Assembly: GCF_024345185.1 (NCBI RefSeq)
Contig: NZ_BROB01000014.1
Coordinates: 1 to 57,630 of the forward strand
DNA: 57,630 nt
Direction: 5' to 3'
Source: Levilactobacillus humaensis
GTDB lineage: Bacteria; Bacillota; Bacilli; Lactobacillales; Lactobacillaceae
Under the pieces are notes generated by a model, which worked only from the letters and a program-made list of their open reading frames with translations, did no database searches and was not told the origin of the DNA. Positions 24,711 to 34,909 of the stretch are shown piece after piece. How positions within the stretch are numbered: position 1 is the first letter of the stretch; each line of letters starts with the position of its first letter. Position numbers and translations under genes: made by a program.

Positions 24711-27521
24711 TTACTTTTCTTCAAAACCTTCAGTTGCCGTTTCAGGGTAATTAGCCCGAACGATAGCGGCACACCGGGCACAGAAGTGTGGGTAGTCTGA
24801 ATCACTGCCAACATCTTCCTTGGTCAGACGACAACGGTCACAAACCTCGCCGGCAGCGGCGGTCACCTTCACGGCCATGTGGTCGAAGGTTAAGGCGTCG
24901 GCTGGGGCTTGGTCCAGCTTAGCAACGTCTAAGCCAGAAACCAGCAGAATTTGTTGAACGTCAATGTTTAACTTGTCCAACGTGTTGCGCGTCTCGTCAT
25001 CGATGTAGAGATCCAAGTGGGCTTCAGCAGCCTTCCCGATCAGCTTGGCGTCACGTGCTTCTTCCAACGCCTTCAGCACATGGCTCCGCAACGTCATGAA
25101 GGTGTCCCAGGCAGAAACGCCATCGGCCTTGATTTCGTTAACATCGTCCATATCCATCACAACCGGCATTTCAGCTAACTGAACGAATTCTTCGGGTTCC
25201 TTTAAGAAGCCCCAGATTTCTTCGGCCGTGTGAGGCAGGATTGGCGTGATCAACTTGGTTAAGGTCACAGCAATCTGGTAGAAGACCGTTTGCATTGAGC
25301 GACGAGCGGCACTGTCTTCGGCTTCGATATACAGGATATCTTTGGCGAAGTCGAGGTAGAAGGCTGACAGATCACTGACGACGAAGTTGATGAGTTCCTT
25401 GTAAATGTTCAAGAAGTCATAACTTTCGTAGTGGTCACGAACGCTCTTGGTAAAGGCGTTCAACCGGTATAACATGTGGCGGTCAACAGCCATCAATTGG
25501 TCGAAAGCCACGCCGTTCGTTTCAGGATCGAAGTCACTGGTGTTGGCCAACAGGTAACGCATCGTGTTCCGCAGCTTCTTGTAGCTGTCGGAAATCTTCA
25601 CGAAGGATTCCGTTGAGACCCGGACATCGGCAGAGGTATCCACGGAGGTTACCCAGAGACGAACGATGTCGGCCCCCATCTTCTTGATGATTTCATCCGG
25701 TGCGATCGTGTTCCCAATAGACTTGGACATCTTGTGACCATCCTTGTCCAAGGTGAACCCTTGGGAAACGACCTGCTTGTATGGTGCCTTGCCGGTCGCG
25801 GCAACACTGGCAATCAGACTGGAGTTGAACCAACCACGATATTGGTCGGAACCTTCCAGATACAGATCAGCTGGGAATTTGAGGTAGTCCCGTTCGGCCA
25901 GAACCCCTTGGTGTGACGAACCAGAGTCGAACCAGACGTCCATGATGTCGGTTTCCTTGGTGAATTCACCATTTGGTGAGTGTTCACTTGTGAAGCCTTC
26001 TGGCAGGAGATCCTTGGCGTCGCGCTTGAACCAGATGTTCGAGCCATACTTGCCAAAGAGATCAGCCACGTGGTTGACCGTTTCTGGTGTGATGATCGCT
26101 TCGCCATCTTCACCGTAGAAGATTGGCAATGGCACACCCCAGACCCGTTGACGGGAGATGACCCAGTCGCCACGGTCCTTGATCATGTTTTCCAGACGAC
26201 GCTTACCCCAATCAGGTTGGAAGCTAACATCCTTTAAGCTGTCCAAGATTTCATCACGAATCTTGTCCACGGAAGCGAACCACTGTGGCGTTGCCCGGAA
26301 GATGACCGGCTTCTTTGTCCGCCAGTCAAATGGGTAACTGTGTTCGTAAGGCATGTAGTTCAGTAAGGCCTTGTTTTCCTTCAGCTTGTCGAGGGCAATC
26401 TTGTTTGCATCTTCATAAAAGACGCCATCGAAGTCCTCACCGGCTTCAGCGGTCATATACCCTTGGTCGTTAACGGGAACGAGCACAGGTAAGTTGTAGA
26501 GCTTACCCACGTTAAAGTCATCTTCCCCTAAACCTGGGGCCGTATGAACCAAGCCAGTCCCGGTTTCAGTCGTTACGAAGTCCCCTAACATCACAACCAG
26601 CTTACGATCGCTGATGAATGGATGTTGGGCAATGATGTTGTCCATGTCTTGACCCATGACGGTCTTCAAGACCTTGACGTCTTCCCAACCAAAACGTTCG
26701 GCGTTTTCGGCAACCAGGTCACTGGCCAGAACGAACTTGCGGTCTTCCCCAGCGGGTTGAACCACCGCATATTCGATACCGGCATCGATGGTGATCCCTT
26801 CGGAACCGGGAATCGTCCAAGGCGTCGTCGTCCAAACGACGAGGTAAGTATCGTCATCTAGGACGCCCTTACCGTCAACGACCTTTTCACCATAAAAGGC
26901 GGAAGGTGACGTCACGTCGTGGTATTCCACTTCGGCTTCAGCCATGGCAGATTCGGATGACCATGACCAGTACACGGGCTTCTTGCCCTTGTAGATCAGG
27001 CCGCGTTTGGCGAATTCACCGAAGACCCGCACTTCAGCGGCTTCGAATTCTGGATTCAACGTCAAGTATGGATTGTCCCATTCAGCAGCAACCCCTAAAC
27101 GCTTGAAACCATCGCGTTGTAAGTCAACTTGCTTCAAGGCGTACTCGCGACAAAGGTCACGGAATTCGGCAGTCGACATCTTCTTCCGGTCGTAACCGGC
27201 CTTCGTCAATTGTTGTTCAATTGGTAAACCATGGGTATCCCAACCGGGAACGTAAGGGGCCCGGAAGCCACTCATGGACTTGTAACGAACAATGATATCC
27301 TTAGAGATCTTGTTCATGGCATGACCCATATGGATTGGGCCATTGGCGTATGGTGGACCATCGTGCAGAATAAACGTTGGCTTCCCCTCGTTTAATTTCT
27401 GACGGGCTTCATAAATCTTGTTTTCGGCCCAGGCTTTTTGCCGGTCAACTTCTTTGACCGGTAAATTACCGCGCATTTTAAACTTGGTTTTACCCAAGTT
27501 CAACGTGTCTTTCACTCGCAT
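24711..27521 (-). CDS. ileS: Isoleucyl-tRNA synthetase
   Basis: 936 residues, full length. Charges tRNA-Ile; class I fold. Seen: HIGH-type motif [16 protein letters not shown] at about 54-69, the CP1 editing domain ([20 protein letters not shown] and [17 protein letters not shown] with its editing Asp), KMSKS in [12 protein letters not shown] at about 596-607, and a C-terminal zinc site CDRCR...CARC. AAAGGAGG precedes the ATG at 27521. Expression is controlled by the T-box leader upstream. It follows divIVA at the end of the dcw cluster, the usual order in lactobacilli. Confidence 0.98.
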   Translation of the reverse strand: MRVKDTLNLGKTKFKMRGNLPVKEVDRQKAWAENKIYEARQKLNEGKPTFILHDGPPYANGPIHMGHAMNKISKDIIVRYKSMSGFRAPYVPGWDTHGLPIEQQLTKAGYDRKKMSTAEFRDLCREYALKQVDLQRDGFKRLGVAAEWDNPYLTLNPEFEAAEVRVFGEFAKRGLIYKGKKPVYWSWSSESAMAEAEVEYHDVTSPSAFYGEKVVDGKGVLDDDTYLVVWTTTPWTIPGSEGITIDAGIEYAVVQPAGEDRKFVLASDLVAENAERFGWEDVKVLKTVMGQDMDNIIAQHPFISDRKLVVMLGDFVTTETGTGLVHTAPGLGEDDFNVGKLYNLPVLVPVNDQGYMTAEAGEDFDGVFYEDANKIALDKLKENKALLNYMPYEHSYPFDWRTKKPVIFRATPQWFASVDKIRDEILDSLKDVSFQPDWGKRRLENMIKDRGDWVISRQRVWGVPLPIFYGEDGEAIITPETVNHVADLFGKYGSNIWFKRDAKDLLPEGFTSEHSPNGEFTKETDIMDVWFDSGSSHQGVLAERDYLKFPADLYLEGSDQYRGWFNSSLIASVAATGKAPYKQVVSQGFTLDKDGHKMSKSIGNTIAPDEIIKKMGADIVRLWVTSVDTSADVRVSTESFVKISDSYKKLRNTMRYLLANTSDFDPETNGVAFDQLMAVDRHMLYRLNAFTKSVRDHYESYDFLNIYKELINFVVSDLSAFYLDFAKDILYIEAEDSAARRSMQTVFYQIAVTLTKLITPILPHTAEEIWGFLKEPEEFVQLAEMPVVMDMDDVNEIKADGVSAWDTFMTLRSHVLKALEEARDAKLIGKAAEAHLDLYIDDETRNTLDKLNIDVQQILLVSGLDVAKLDQAPADALTFDHMAVKVTAAAGEVCDRCRLTKEDVGSDSDYPHFCARCAAIVRANYPETATEGFEEK

Positions 27522-27562
27522 ACCGTCATTTCCTCCTTTAAATCATTTCTCACGGTTGGTGA

Positions 27563-27603
27563 ACCGGTGAGCTCAAGCCTGTCACTGGCCTCAGCTCACC
27601 GGT
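27563..27603 (-). promoter_or_regulatory. Second leader hairpin between the T-box terminator and ileS
   Basis: ACCGGTGAGCT (27563-27573) pairs perfectly with AGCTCACCGGT (27593-27603) over 11 bp; the 19-base loop holds a further small stem. There is no T tract, so it is not a terminator. It would remain as a 5' structure on the read-through mRNA. Confidence 0.65.
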
Positions 27604-27639
27604 CAACCCCTTGCCGTGACCACTCAAACTTTCATGACA

Positions 27640-27865
27640 AACAAAAAACGACCCTGCCCAAAAGGGACGAGATCGTTCGTGGTACCACCCAAATTTCAGA
27701 AGACAAACACCGTTGCCTTCCCTCAGCGTGCCGTATCGGGGCAAACCGCCGTCGCTTACTCAAGGTTCAGCCACGGAACTTGGAGAATGATACCGTCTAA
27801 AAGAGCGGGTGTCGGCCTCTCACCATCGCCGACTCGCTAAAACCATCCGATTAGACTGCTTATTT
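27640..27865 (-). promoter_or_regulatory. T-box riboswitch controlling ileS
   Basis: On the minus strand the highly conserved T-box sequence TGGGTGGTACCACG lies at 27678-27691, followed by a terminator (27643-27677) whose left arm overlaps the antiterminator and which ends in TTTTTT. A candidate Ile specifier ATC at 27789-27791 lies in the predicted stem I. Uncharged tRNA-Ile is expected to pair with the specifier and with TGG of the T-box bulge and prevent termination. The exact 5' end is not resolved. Confidence 0.9.
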
Positions 27866-27881
27866 CTCTGTCATTTTTTAT

Positions 27882-28583
27882 TTACTTTTGGTCGTAATGT
27901 TCCTGATCGTTATCTGGGAAAATCACAACGGTTTCCCCCTGATCAGTGTCCGTATCGGTAACGGGGGCTTCCTGAACGGGAGCTTCTTCCGTTGCTTGCG
28001 GTGCAGTTGAGTTTACGCCCTGAGTTGCCCCATTGTCAAGTCGATCGCCGACGACCTTCTTGATCTCTTCGTAGCTCGACATTGACCCTTCCTTAAGCAA
28101 GCTGTCCCAGTCGTTGGACTTCACAACTTCCAACTGACTTTCCAGCATCACCTGAAGACGTTGCCGGAAGACCCGGGTGCTCTTCTTCAAGTCATCGGTC
28201 TCCACGGCTAACTTCTTAGCGCGCTTAGAGGCCTCCGTCATGATTTGATTACCCTTGTTGGTTGCTTCTGAAACGATGTCGGAGCTTTGCTTCTGAGCTT
28301 CGCGAATAATAATCTCGGATTCTTTTTGTGAGTTGGCCTTAACCTTGTCCGCGGCCTCCTGCGCAACCAGAATGGATTGATTTAAGGAATCTTTCAAGTC
28401 GTTAAAGTACTTGAGTTTGCCATTGGCAGAGTCGAGTTGTTCCTCTAATTCCTTGTTGTGATTCAACGTAATTTGGTAATCCTTGATGATCTGATCCAAG
28501 AAATCATTGACCTCATCAACGTTGTAACCACGCATCTTCGTACCGAATTCTTTATTATGAATGTCTAATGGACTTAATACCAT
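27882..28583 (-). CDS. divIVA: Cell-division protein DivIVA
   Basis: 233 residues. Membrane-curvature-sensing scaffold that recruits pole and septum proteins. N-terminal signature MVLSPLDIHNKEFGTKMRGYNVDEVNDFLDQII (membrane-binding loop and first coil), then a long coiled coil to about 165, and an acidic Gln/Glu/Asp-rich tail of about 60 residues that ends in HYDQK. GGAGGG lies before the ATG at 28583. Last division gene of the dcw cluster, after ylmH. Confidence 0.96.
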   Translation of the reverse strand: MVLSPLDIHNKEFGTKMRGYNVDEVNDFLDQIIKDYQITLNHNKELEEQLDSANGKLKYFNDLKDSLNQSILVAQEAADKVKANSQKESEIIIREAQKQSSDIVSEATNKGNQIMTEASKRAKKLAVETDDLKKSTRVFRQRLQVMLESQLEVVKSNDWDSLLKEGSMSSYEEIKKVVGDRLDNGATQGVNSTAPQATEEAPVQEAPVTDTDTDQGETVVIFPDNDQEHYDQK

Positions 28584-28602
28584 CTTATTGTTCCCTCCGC
28601 AT

Positions 28603-29382
28603 CTATTTCTTCAGCACCGCTAGGGTGACCCGAATCTTTTCTTTCTTGGTTTTCCCGGCAACTTCATCCAAGCGCACCCGACCAAAGCCCCGTACGGACA
28701 CGATATCCGCGACATCGAGTTCATAATCTGGTTTAGTCGTTTCCGCCCAGTTAACCCGGACGTGGTCCGCCTCAATCAGTTCCTTCGCCCGATGACGGGA
28801 GAGGTGGAATCCGGTTCCAACAATATTGTCCAACCGTAAGGAGGACAGGGTTGCTGATTCGGACTCCCACTCGTTCAGTGGCGCAATCAACTCGTTAAAG
28901 TCAGCCGGCGTCAGTCGCGCTTTCACCCGACCGATGTGATCCACCTGACCCACAAGATAATCCATCATGGACTTCTCCGTTACCACTTGCCAGACTTGGC
29001 CATCCGTTAAGATGTCACCAAGAATTTCACGTTCAATTCCGGCACCTAACAAGGTCCCTAAAATCTGACTGTGATGCAGCGTGGCAAACTTGACCGGGTA
29101 ATCGACCCGCAATAGGCGCAATTCAAAATCGGCCTCGGTGGGTTCGAAATAGTCGGGAAAGAACAGGGCCCGTCGCATCTCTGCATGCTCATGGCCACCG
29201 CGGAACTGAACCTTAACATCCGCTCGGCGGGCTAAGGTGGTGGCAATGTACACCTGACGAGGATTCAAGAAATGGGTGAGAACCGGGCGATACTCGTCCG
29301 CAACCTGTTGTAACCATTCGCCAATGGCGTCAATGAACGGCGCCTCATCCGGCCGAAAGTGTTGCGTTATATTCTCATCCAC
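28603..29382 (-). CDS. ylmH: YlmH-type S4-domain RNA-binding protein
   Basis: 259 residues. N-terminal region of the YlmH family (AEMRRALFFPDYFEP near 63-77) and a C-terminal S4 domain at about 180-250 (LRLDNIVGTGFHLSRHRAKELIEADHVRVN) that binds structured RNA. In Bacillus the homologue acts in ribosome-associated quality control; its site in the dcw cluster is conserved in Firmicutes. GTG start at 29382 with AGGAGG seven bases before it. Confidence 0.93.
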   Translation of the reverse strand: MDENITQHFRPDEAPFIDAIGEWLQQVADEYRPVLTHFLNPRQVYIATTLARRADVKVQFRGGHEHAEMRRALFFPDYFEPTEADFELRLLRVDYPVKFATLHHSQILGTLLGAGIEREILGDILTDGQVWQVVTEKSMMDYLVGQVDHIGRVKARLTPADFNELIAPLNEWESESATLSSLRLDNIVGTGFHLSRHRAKELIEADHVRVNWAETTKPDYELDVADIVSVRGFGRVRLDEVAGKTKKEKIRVTLAVLKK

Positions 29383-29407
29383 AGCTTCCCCTCCTCACTT
29401 AATGAGC

Positions 29408-29689
29408 TTATAACATCATTCTGAATAACATGATTTCAACCGCACGTAACCCGTATTGAACCAAGGTTAACACGATGATCCCCACAACTGGACCGAAGCC
29501 CAAGGGTCCCACCGACGCAAAGTTGAAGTAGCTTAAAAATGGTTCTACTAGGCGTGTAATGACCTGGCCCAATTTAGATTGATAGGCACCAGGCAACCAG
29601 CTGAGTAGCGCATACACCACGATTAGGAGTATGTACGCCCGCACCAGCCAGTCTAACGCCGTAAAGATCAAGCTTACGATCGACAGCAC
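29408..29689 (-). CDS. yggT: YggT-family membrane protein (YlmG)
   Basis: 93 residues with two membrane segments (about 5-30 and 60-90) flanking the conserved LLSWLPGAYQSKLGQVI region. Required in related proteins for normal division or nucleoid placement; precise role unknown. GTG start at 29689; AAAGGAG lies seven bases upstream. Lies between sepF and ylmH, 12 and 25 bases away. Confidence 0.93.
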   Translation of the reverse strand: MLSIVSLIFTALDWLVRAYILLIVVYALLSWLPGAYQSKLGQVITRLVEPFLSYFNFASVGPLGFGPVVGIIVLTLVQYGLRAVEIMLFRMML

Positions 29690-29701
29690 AACATCGCTCC
29701 T

Positions 29702-30133
29702 TTATGGTTTGAACTGATTTCCAAGGTTAGCTGCCACATCCCCGCTGACTTCGAAATTATGCGGGGTGCACAGAAAGATCTGTTCACCCACCCGCTTGAT
29801 TTCGCCGCCGACGGCATAGGCAGTTCCGTTTAGAAAGTCAACGATCCGCTGTGCTTGGGCTTCATCTACCCTTGCAAAATTGACGATAACCGCGTCGCCA
29901 GCTGTGAGTTGCTTAGCAATCGACTTGGCATCGGAATAAATTCGTGGCTCGCAGATCGCAATATGACTCGAATTAGGTTTTGCAGACCGCATAGCGACCA
30001 CCTTTCGACTATCAACCGGCCGTGTTTGGGCAGTTGGTTTCGGCTTAACTACGGGAGTTGTCGATTCCTGATAGTCTTCGTCATAATCATCGTCCATTCC
30101 GAAAAACTTACTGAGACTAAACTTTTCCGCCAT
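29702..30133 (-). CDS. sepF: Cell-division protein SepF
   Basis: 143 residues. N-terminal amphipathic membrane-binding helix region ([20 protein letters not shown]), a variable acidic/Pro linker, then the conserved C-terminal domain ([17 protein letters not shown] ... [20 protein letters not shown]) that binds the FtsZ tail and bundles filaments. GAGGAG precedes the ATG at 30133. Directly downstream of ftsZ. Confidence 0.96.
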   Translation of the reverse strand: MAEKFSLSKFFGMDDDYDEDYQESTTPVVKPKPTAQTRPVDSRKVVAMRSAKPNSSHIAICEPRIYSDAKSIAKQLTAGDAVIVNFARVDEAQAQRIVDFLNGTAYAVGGEIKRVGEQIFLCTPHNFEVSGDVAANLGNQFKP

Positions 30134-30168
30134 GGTTGGCCACTCCTCTCACAACGAATTTTTACTGA

Positions 30169-31422
30169 CTACTTCCGCCGACGCTTGAAGAATGGCGGCG
30201 TGTCCTCTCCCCGATTACCATCATCATCGTTGGCATCGTCAGAGCTTGGATTGAAGATGTTGAAGTCGGGCTTGTCGACCCCAGCAAATTCATCATGACT
30301 CTGGGTAGAACGCTTAGGTTCTGGACGGTGGGCTGGTTCACGAATGTCCCAGTTACCGAATGGATCTTGTTCGTTTTCTTTCGTTGGTTGGCTCTGTTGG
30401 TCGTTAGACCCCTTTTGTTCGCTACGACGGGCAACGCGACTGTGAGAAGCTTCGCGTTCCTCACGCTTCTTGTCGATCCCGGTAGCAATCACCGTAACCC
30501 GAACTTCATCGCCAAGTTCTTCGTCAATTGACGTCCCGAAGATGATGTTCACGTCACTGGTAGCAGCATCCGACACGATCTGTGAAGCTGCTTGAGCCTC
30601 AAACAGAGACAAGTCGGGACCACCCGTGATGTTCAACAGAACTTGTTCGGCACCGTCGATGGAGACTTCCAACAATGGTGACGAGATGGCCTTCTTAGTG
30701 GCATCTTCCGTGCGGTTTTCACCACTAGCGGAACCGATACCCATTAAGGCAGACCCTTGATCTTTCATAACCGTCTTCACATCGGCAAAGTCCAAGTTCA
30801 CATAACCAGGACTCGTGATCAAGTCGGAAATCCCTTGAACCCCTTGACGTAAGACGTTGTCGGCTTCTTGGAAGGCTTCCATCATTGGGGTCTTCTTGTC
30901 GACAATCTCTAACAGACGGTTGTTAGCCAGAATGATTAACGTGTCGACGTTTTCCTTCATGGCTGCGACCCCTTCGGCCGCAAAGCGGGCACGACGAGGG
31001 CCTTCGAAGCTAAATGGCCGCGTCACAACGCCGACCGTTAAGGCCCCGTTGTCCTTGGCAATCTTAGCCACGATTGGGGCGGCACCGTTACCGGTACCCC
31101 CACCCATTCCGGCAGTGACGAAGACCATGTCGGCCCCTTGAAGGGCTTCCGTGATCTGTTCTTCACTTTCTTCGGCAGCCTTGGCCCCAACTTCGGGGTT
31201 GGCACCGGCACCCAGACCCTTGGTTAATTTCGGCCCGAGTTGGATTTTAGTTTCAGCTTTGGAAGCTTCCAAAGCCTGAACGTCAGTGTTAGCAACGATA
31301 AATTCGACACCTTTAACATCTTCAGTGATCATTCGGTTAACGGCGTTGTTACCACCGCCACCGACCCCGATAACTTTAATGTTAGCGCCATGATTTTGAG
31401 CAGAATCTAGTGAGTATTCCAT
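30169..31422 (-). CDS. ftsZ: Cell-division protein FtsZ
   Basis: 417 residues from the ATG at 31422; GGAGG lies eleven bases before it and inside the longer frame beginning at 31440. Tubulin-like GTPase that forms the Z-ring. Seen: [17 protein letters not shown], the GTP-binding [18 protein letters not shown] (tubulin signature) at about 104-121, and the T7 loop [12 protein letters not shown] hydrophilic, Gln/Glu/Asp-rich linker of about 90 residues precedes the C-terminal conserved peptide [11 protein letters not shown] that binds FtsA, SepF and EzrA. Confidence 0.98.
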   Translation of the reverse strand: MEYSLDSAQNHGANIKVIGVGGGGNNAVNRMITEDVKGVEFIVANTDVQALEASKAETKIQLGPKLTKGLGAGANPEVGAKAAEESEEQITEALQGADMVFVTAGMGGGTGNGAAPIVAKIAKDNGALTVGVVTRPFSFEGPRRARFAAEGVAAMKENVDTLIILANNRLLEIVDKKTPMMEAFQEADNVLRQGVQGISDLITSPGYVNLDFADVKTVMKDQGSALMGIGSASGENRTEDATKKAISSPLLEVSIDGAEQVLLNITGGPDLSLFEAQAASQIVSDAATSDVNIIFGTSIDEELGDEVRVTVIATGIDKKREEREASHSRVARRSEQKGSNDQQSQPTKENEQDPFGNWDIREPAHRPEPKRSTQSHDEFAGVDKPDFNIFNPSSDDANDDDGNRGEDTPPFFKRRRK

Positions 31423-31446
31423 GTTTATCTTTTCCTCCATCTCGCG

Positions 31447-32775
31447 TTAGTCAAAGAAGTCGCTGAAGAACTTCCGGAACCCTTCGCCCCTTTTTTTCTT
31501 CACTTTCGGTTTTGCCTTTGGACGCGGTGCCGATTGGGTCGAAACGTCGTTGGCTGTATCTTCCACAGCCTCGCGTTGTCGAATCTCATCGGTCTCGTCA
31601 GCGAGTTGGGTCGAGCCTGTTAAAGCGCTCTTAATAAGTAAGTCAATCTCACTGAGACCCCCAAAGTATTTCACTAATGCCAAAGCTAAGGTAAATGATG
31701 GGTGACGCAATCCCATTTGATCTGGGATGTAGACACGCACGTTGGTGCCAAATTCGGCCGTAGCTAAATCTGTAATCCCAGGCAGTGCGGCAACCCCACC
31801 GGTCAGGATAATCCCACCAGGTAATTCTAACGCCTGAACCTTATCCAGATTCGTGCGTAGACGCTGGAAGACTTGGTCCAACCGGGCTTCGATAATCTCC
31901 GCCAAATACTTCTCAGAGATCGGCGTCGGTTGACTCTGACCCACGACGTCGACAGGGAACTCGTCTTCATCGCTAGCCTGACTTGAATCGGCGTAACCAT
32001 AGTCACGCTTCAACTTCTCGGCACTGTCGATCGAGGTATTCAAGACCACGGAGATATCCTTGGTGATGAATTGGCCCCCTTCTTGGTCAACGTCAATGTA
32101 CTTTAATTGGTGGTCGTGAATGACAGCGGCAGTCGCTTGGCCGCCACCCAAATCGATCAGGACGGTCCCAAAGTCTTGTTCACCATCATTCATAACCATC
32201 ATGCCTTGGGCCATCGGATTGATAACGGTGCCCCGAACGTGTAAGCCAGCCTGTTCGACTGCTTTACGCGTATTGTGCATGATCGTCTTCGGTCCCGTAA
32301 ACAGGGTGCCGTGGAGCTCGAGACGAACCCCAACCATCCCACGCGGATCCTTGATGCCATCGAAGCCGTCGACCACAAACTCATCGGCAAGGACTTCAAC
32401 CACTTCACGTTCCGGTGGCAGGCTCTGAATGAGTGCGGCCCCCGCCACACTCCGAACATCCCGACCGGTAATCTCCCGGGATTGATCGTCAATGGCAATC
32501 ATCCCGCTACATGGTTCAATTTTTAACATATTTGCGGGAATTCCCACAATCACATCATGAATCTCGATGCTGGCCTTCTCTTCGGCTTGTCGAATGGCCC
32601 GCTGAATTGCTTCAGCAGCCTTGTCAATATCGACGATAACGCCGCGACTGACACCATTCGAACGTTCATTTCCCACACCAATAACGTTCATTTGCCCTTT
32701 AACATTCTCAGCAACAATGACTTTTATTGAGGTGGTTCCTATATCGAGACCAACGTACATCCCTGAATTATCCAT
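31447..32775 (-). CDS. ftsA: Cell-division protein FtsA
   Basis: 442 residues. Actin-like ATPase that tethers FtsZ to the membrane. Seen: YVGLDIGTTSIKVIVAE (phosphate 1), DLGGGQATAAVI (phosphate 2, about 207), GGIILTGGVAALPGI (adenosine), and the C-terminal amphipathic helix RGEGFRKFFSDFFD that inserts in the membrane. TAGGAGG precedes the ATG at 32775. ftsZ starts 25 bases downstream. A gap of about 140 bases to divIB holds an inverted repeat (see 32825-32879). Confidence 0.97.
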   Translation of the reverse strand: MDNSGMYVGLDIGTTSIKVIVAENVKGQMNVIGVGNERSNGVSRGVIVDIDKAAEAIQRAIRQAEEKASIEIHDVIVGIPANMLKIEPCSGMIAIDDQSREITGRDVRSVAGAALIQSLPPEREVVEVLADEFVVDGFDGIKDPRGMVGVRLELHGTLFTGPKTIMHNTRKAVEQAGLHVRGTVINPMAQGMMVMNDGEQDFGTVLIDLGGGQATAAVIHDHQLKYIDVDQEGGQFITKDISVVLNTSIDSAEKLKRDYGYADSSQASDEDEFPVDVVGQSQPTPISEKYLAEIIEARLDQVFQRLRTNLDKVQALELPGGIILTGGVAALPGITDLATAEFGTNVRVYIPDQMGLRHPSFTLALALVKYFGGLSEIDLLIKSALTGSTQLADETDEIRQREAVEDTANDVSTQSAPRPKAKPKVKKKRGEGFRKFFSDFFD

Positions 32776-32824
32776 AGAAAAAGGAACCTCCTAAGTTAAT
32801 CTACTATCAACACTGCATGAATTC

Positions 32825-32879
32825 GCTTTTTCCCCTAATTATTTTTCAGTTTACCACATTTACTAGGGGTTGAAAAAGC
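32825..32879. repeat. Inverted repeat between divIB and ftsA
   Basis: GCTTTTTCCCCTA on the left pairs with TAGGGGTTGAAAAAGC on the right with a small bulge, around a loop of about 26 bases. In the direction of transcription it is not followed by a T tract. It could be a processing or attenuation structure or part of a promoter for ftsA-ftsZ. Confidence 0.4.
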
Positions 32880-32916
32880 CTTATTGACGCTTTTTCGTCA
32901 CTGCAATCAAAATGAA

Positions 32917-33774
32917 TTATTTCTTGAAGGGATATGAGTACGCCCCGACTTCCAAATTGACAACACCTTTTTGTTTCATCTTCGCCGCAATCCCTGGATA
33001 GTACGCCATTTTTTTCGCGAAAGACGGGATACTTGCGTAGACTTCATTCCCATCATTCATGAATAAATGAACCCGGTTCGGATTGTCCTTCGTGGGTGCC
33101 GCCTGAATTTCACTGATGCTGCGTTTAATTTCGGCATCTAGGCGCGCATACTGCAAGATCATCCGATGCAGGGTTTTCGCCTGCTTAAATTTACTGTAAA
33201 CCGGGGTGCCACTCTTCGGCTGGGAGACAGATTGTTCGCTCACCACGCCGTTTTCGAGGATCTCATCGTACTTGCTTCCCCGCATCACGTAGCCCGCCGT
33301 GTCATATTCAACGATGGCGATCGTCGCATGATTGGGTTGGCGAAAGGTAATTTTAGCTTGCTTGATTCGTGAATTTCGTTTCGGGGCCTGACGCTCAAAT
33401 GACGCCGTGTGTCCGAATAACGAATAGATGGATGCCCCAGAACGAACCTGAACGGCATCCTCAACCTCTCTGGCCGTCAGTGCATGCGCACCGGTAACCG
33501 TCACTTTTTGAAAGTGGCTTAGTGGACAGAGCAGGTAAATCATAACCAAGATGACCGCCGTGAAGCTGGTCAAGAGAATGGTCAATCGCCGAACTAACTT
33601 ACGGTTTCGTTGATGTTTTAACCGTGGTAATTTATCGCCAATGCGCTTGGCCTGGTGAATCCAGTTCGGCGTCCGGCGCTGCTTTTTCTTGGCGGCCGCC
33701 TGAAGCTGGTAATCTTCCCACGGGGTCAACGACTGTTGTTGCTTTTCATCATGCCGGTTAAGGCGAAACTTCAT
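32917..33774 (-). CDS. divIB: Cell-division protein DivIB (FtsQ)
   Basis: 285 residues. Basic cytoplasmic head (about 1-65), one membrane helix (LTILLTSFTAVILVMIYLLC), then the POTRA domain starting FQKVTVTGAHALTAREVEDAV and the beta domain with VVSEQ and IPSFAKKMAYYPGI. Part of the DivIB-DivIC-FtsL complex that activates septal wall synthesis. GGGAGG precedes the ATG at 33774. It follows murG by 39 bases. Confidence 0.95.
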   Translation of the reverse strand: MKFRLNRHDEKQQQSLTPWEDYQLQAAAKKKQRRTPNWIHQAKRIGDKLPRLKHQRNRKLVRRLTILLTSFTAVILVMIYLLCPLSHFQKVTVTGAHALTAREVEDAVQVRSGASIYSLFGHTASFERQAPKRNSRIKQAKITFRQPNHATIAIVEYDTAGYVMRGSKYDEILENGVVSEQSVSQPKSGTPVYSKFKQAKTLHRMILQYARLDAEIKRSISEIQAAPTKDNPNRVHLFMNDGNEVYASIPSFAKKMAYYPGIAAKMKQKGVVNLEVGAYSYPFKK

Positions 33775-33813
33775 GGCTGGTCACCTCCCGCTTCATGAAA
33801 TAAAATCGGCTAG

Positions 33814-34908
33814 CTAGTTGCGCTTGAGGGCTAGCACCACATCCAAGACGCGGTCGGCGGCATCAGGTACGCCCAACTGCTTGGATGCCTGGGCCATGTC
33901 CTGACGCAGTGCATCGTCATTCATCAATTGATCGGCCTTGGCAACTAGGGTTTCTCCGGTCAAGTCAGCTTCTTTGATGATTTCAGCGGCTCCCACGTTA
34001 ACCAAGGACTGGGCGTTCTTGGTTTGGTGGTCCGCCGTGACATACGGACTAGGAATCAGAATTGAAGGAATCCCGTCCGCCGTAATTTCAGCCAGGCTAG
34101 TTGCCCCGGCACGACCAACAATGGCCGCCACCTTTGGCAAAACCTCTGGCATGTTAGGAATGTAAGGCTTCACGACGACGTTGTCATTGAGCGTCACATC
34201 TTTTAACTGGTCCATGACGCCATCATAACGCTTCTGCCCCGTAACGAAGACCACTTGGTAGTCGCGTTGATTGAAAGCAGGAATGGCTGCCACCGTAGCG
34301 GCGTTAATCTTCAAGGCCCCTTGAGAGCCCCCGAAGACTAATAAGGTTGGCCGATTATCCTGCAAATGGTATTCCGACCAACTGAAGTGGCTAACCACCT
34401 CGGCAGCTTCCTGCGCCCGGGGATTCCCGGTCTTGACCATCTTATTGGCTGGTAACTGATCGACAGCCGCGTCAAAGACGTAGGCGATCCGGTCAACGTA
34501 ACGACTCAGAAAACGGTTGGTAATTCCAACCACACTGTTTTGTTCATGAATCATCGTGGGAATATGTAGACGACTCGCGGCATAGACCACGGCACCGGAA
34601 ACGTAACCCCCGGTACCGACCACGACGTCGGGCTTGAACTCCCGAATCATCTTCTTGGTCTCGTGGACACTCTTCAAGAACAGGTAAACCGTCTTGAAGT
34701 TTTCAAATGAAAGCGACCGTTTGAACCCTTGGATCTTAGTTGACTTGAAGGGAATTCCCTTGGCCGGCACGATGGAACTTTCCAGTCCCCGTTCAGACCC
34801 CACGTAGAGGACCTCTGCATCAGGGTCACGCTTCTTTAAGGCTTTGATTAGGGCGAGTGCCGGGTAGATATGACCCCCGGTCCCCCCACCAGATACAATT
34901 AATCGCAT
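33814..34908 (-). CDS. murG: UDP-GlcNAc:lipid I GlcNAc transferase
   Basis: 364 residues. Makes lipid II at the inner membrane face. Seen: the glycine-rich loop [15 protein letters not shown] at about 6-20, [29 protein letters not shown], the second loop [12 protein letters not shown], and [20 protein letters not shown] binding UDP-GlcNAc. AGGAGG precedes the ATG at 34908, one base after the murD stop. Confidence 0.98.
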   Translation of the reverse strand: MRLIVSGGGTGGHIYPALALIKALKKRDPDAEVLYVGSERGLESSIVPAKGIPFKSTKIQGFKRSLSFENFKTVYLFLKSVHETKKMIREFKPDVVVGTGGYVSGAVVYAASRLHIPTMIHEQNSVVGITNRFLSRYVDRIAYVFDAAVDQLPANKMVKTGNPRAQEAAEVVSHFSWSEYHLQDNRPTLLVFGGSQGALKINAATVAAIPAFNQRDYQVVFVTGQKRYDGVMDQLKDVTLNDNVVVKPYIPNMPEVLPKVAAIVGRAGATSLAEITADGIPSILIPSPYVTADHQTKNAQSLVNVGAAEIIKEADLTGETLVAKADQLMNDDALRQDMAQASKQLGVPDAADRVLDVVLALKRN

Positions 34909-34909
34909 G

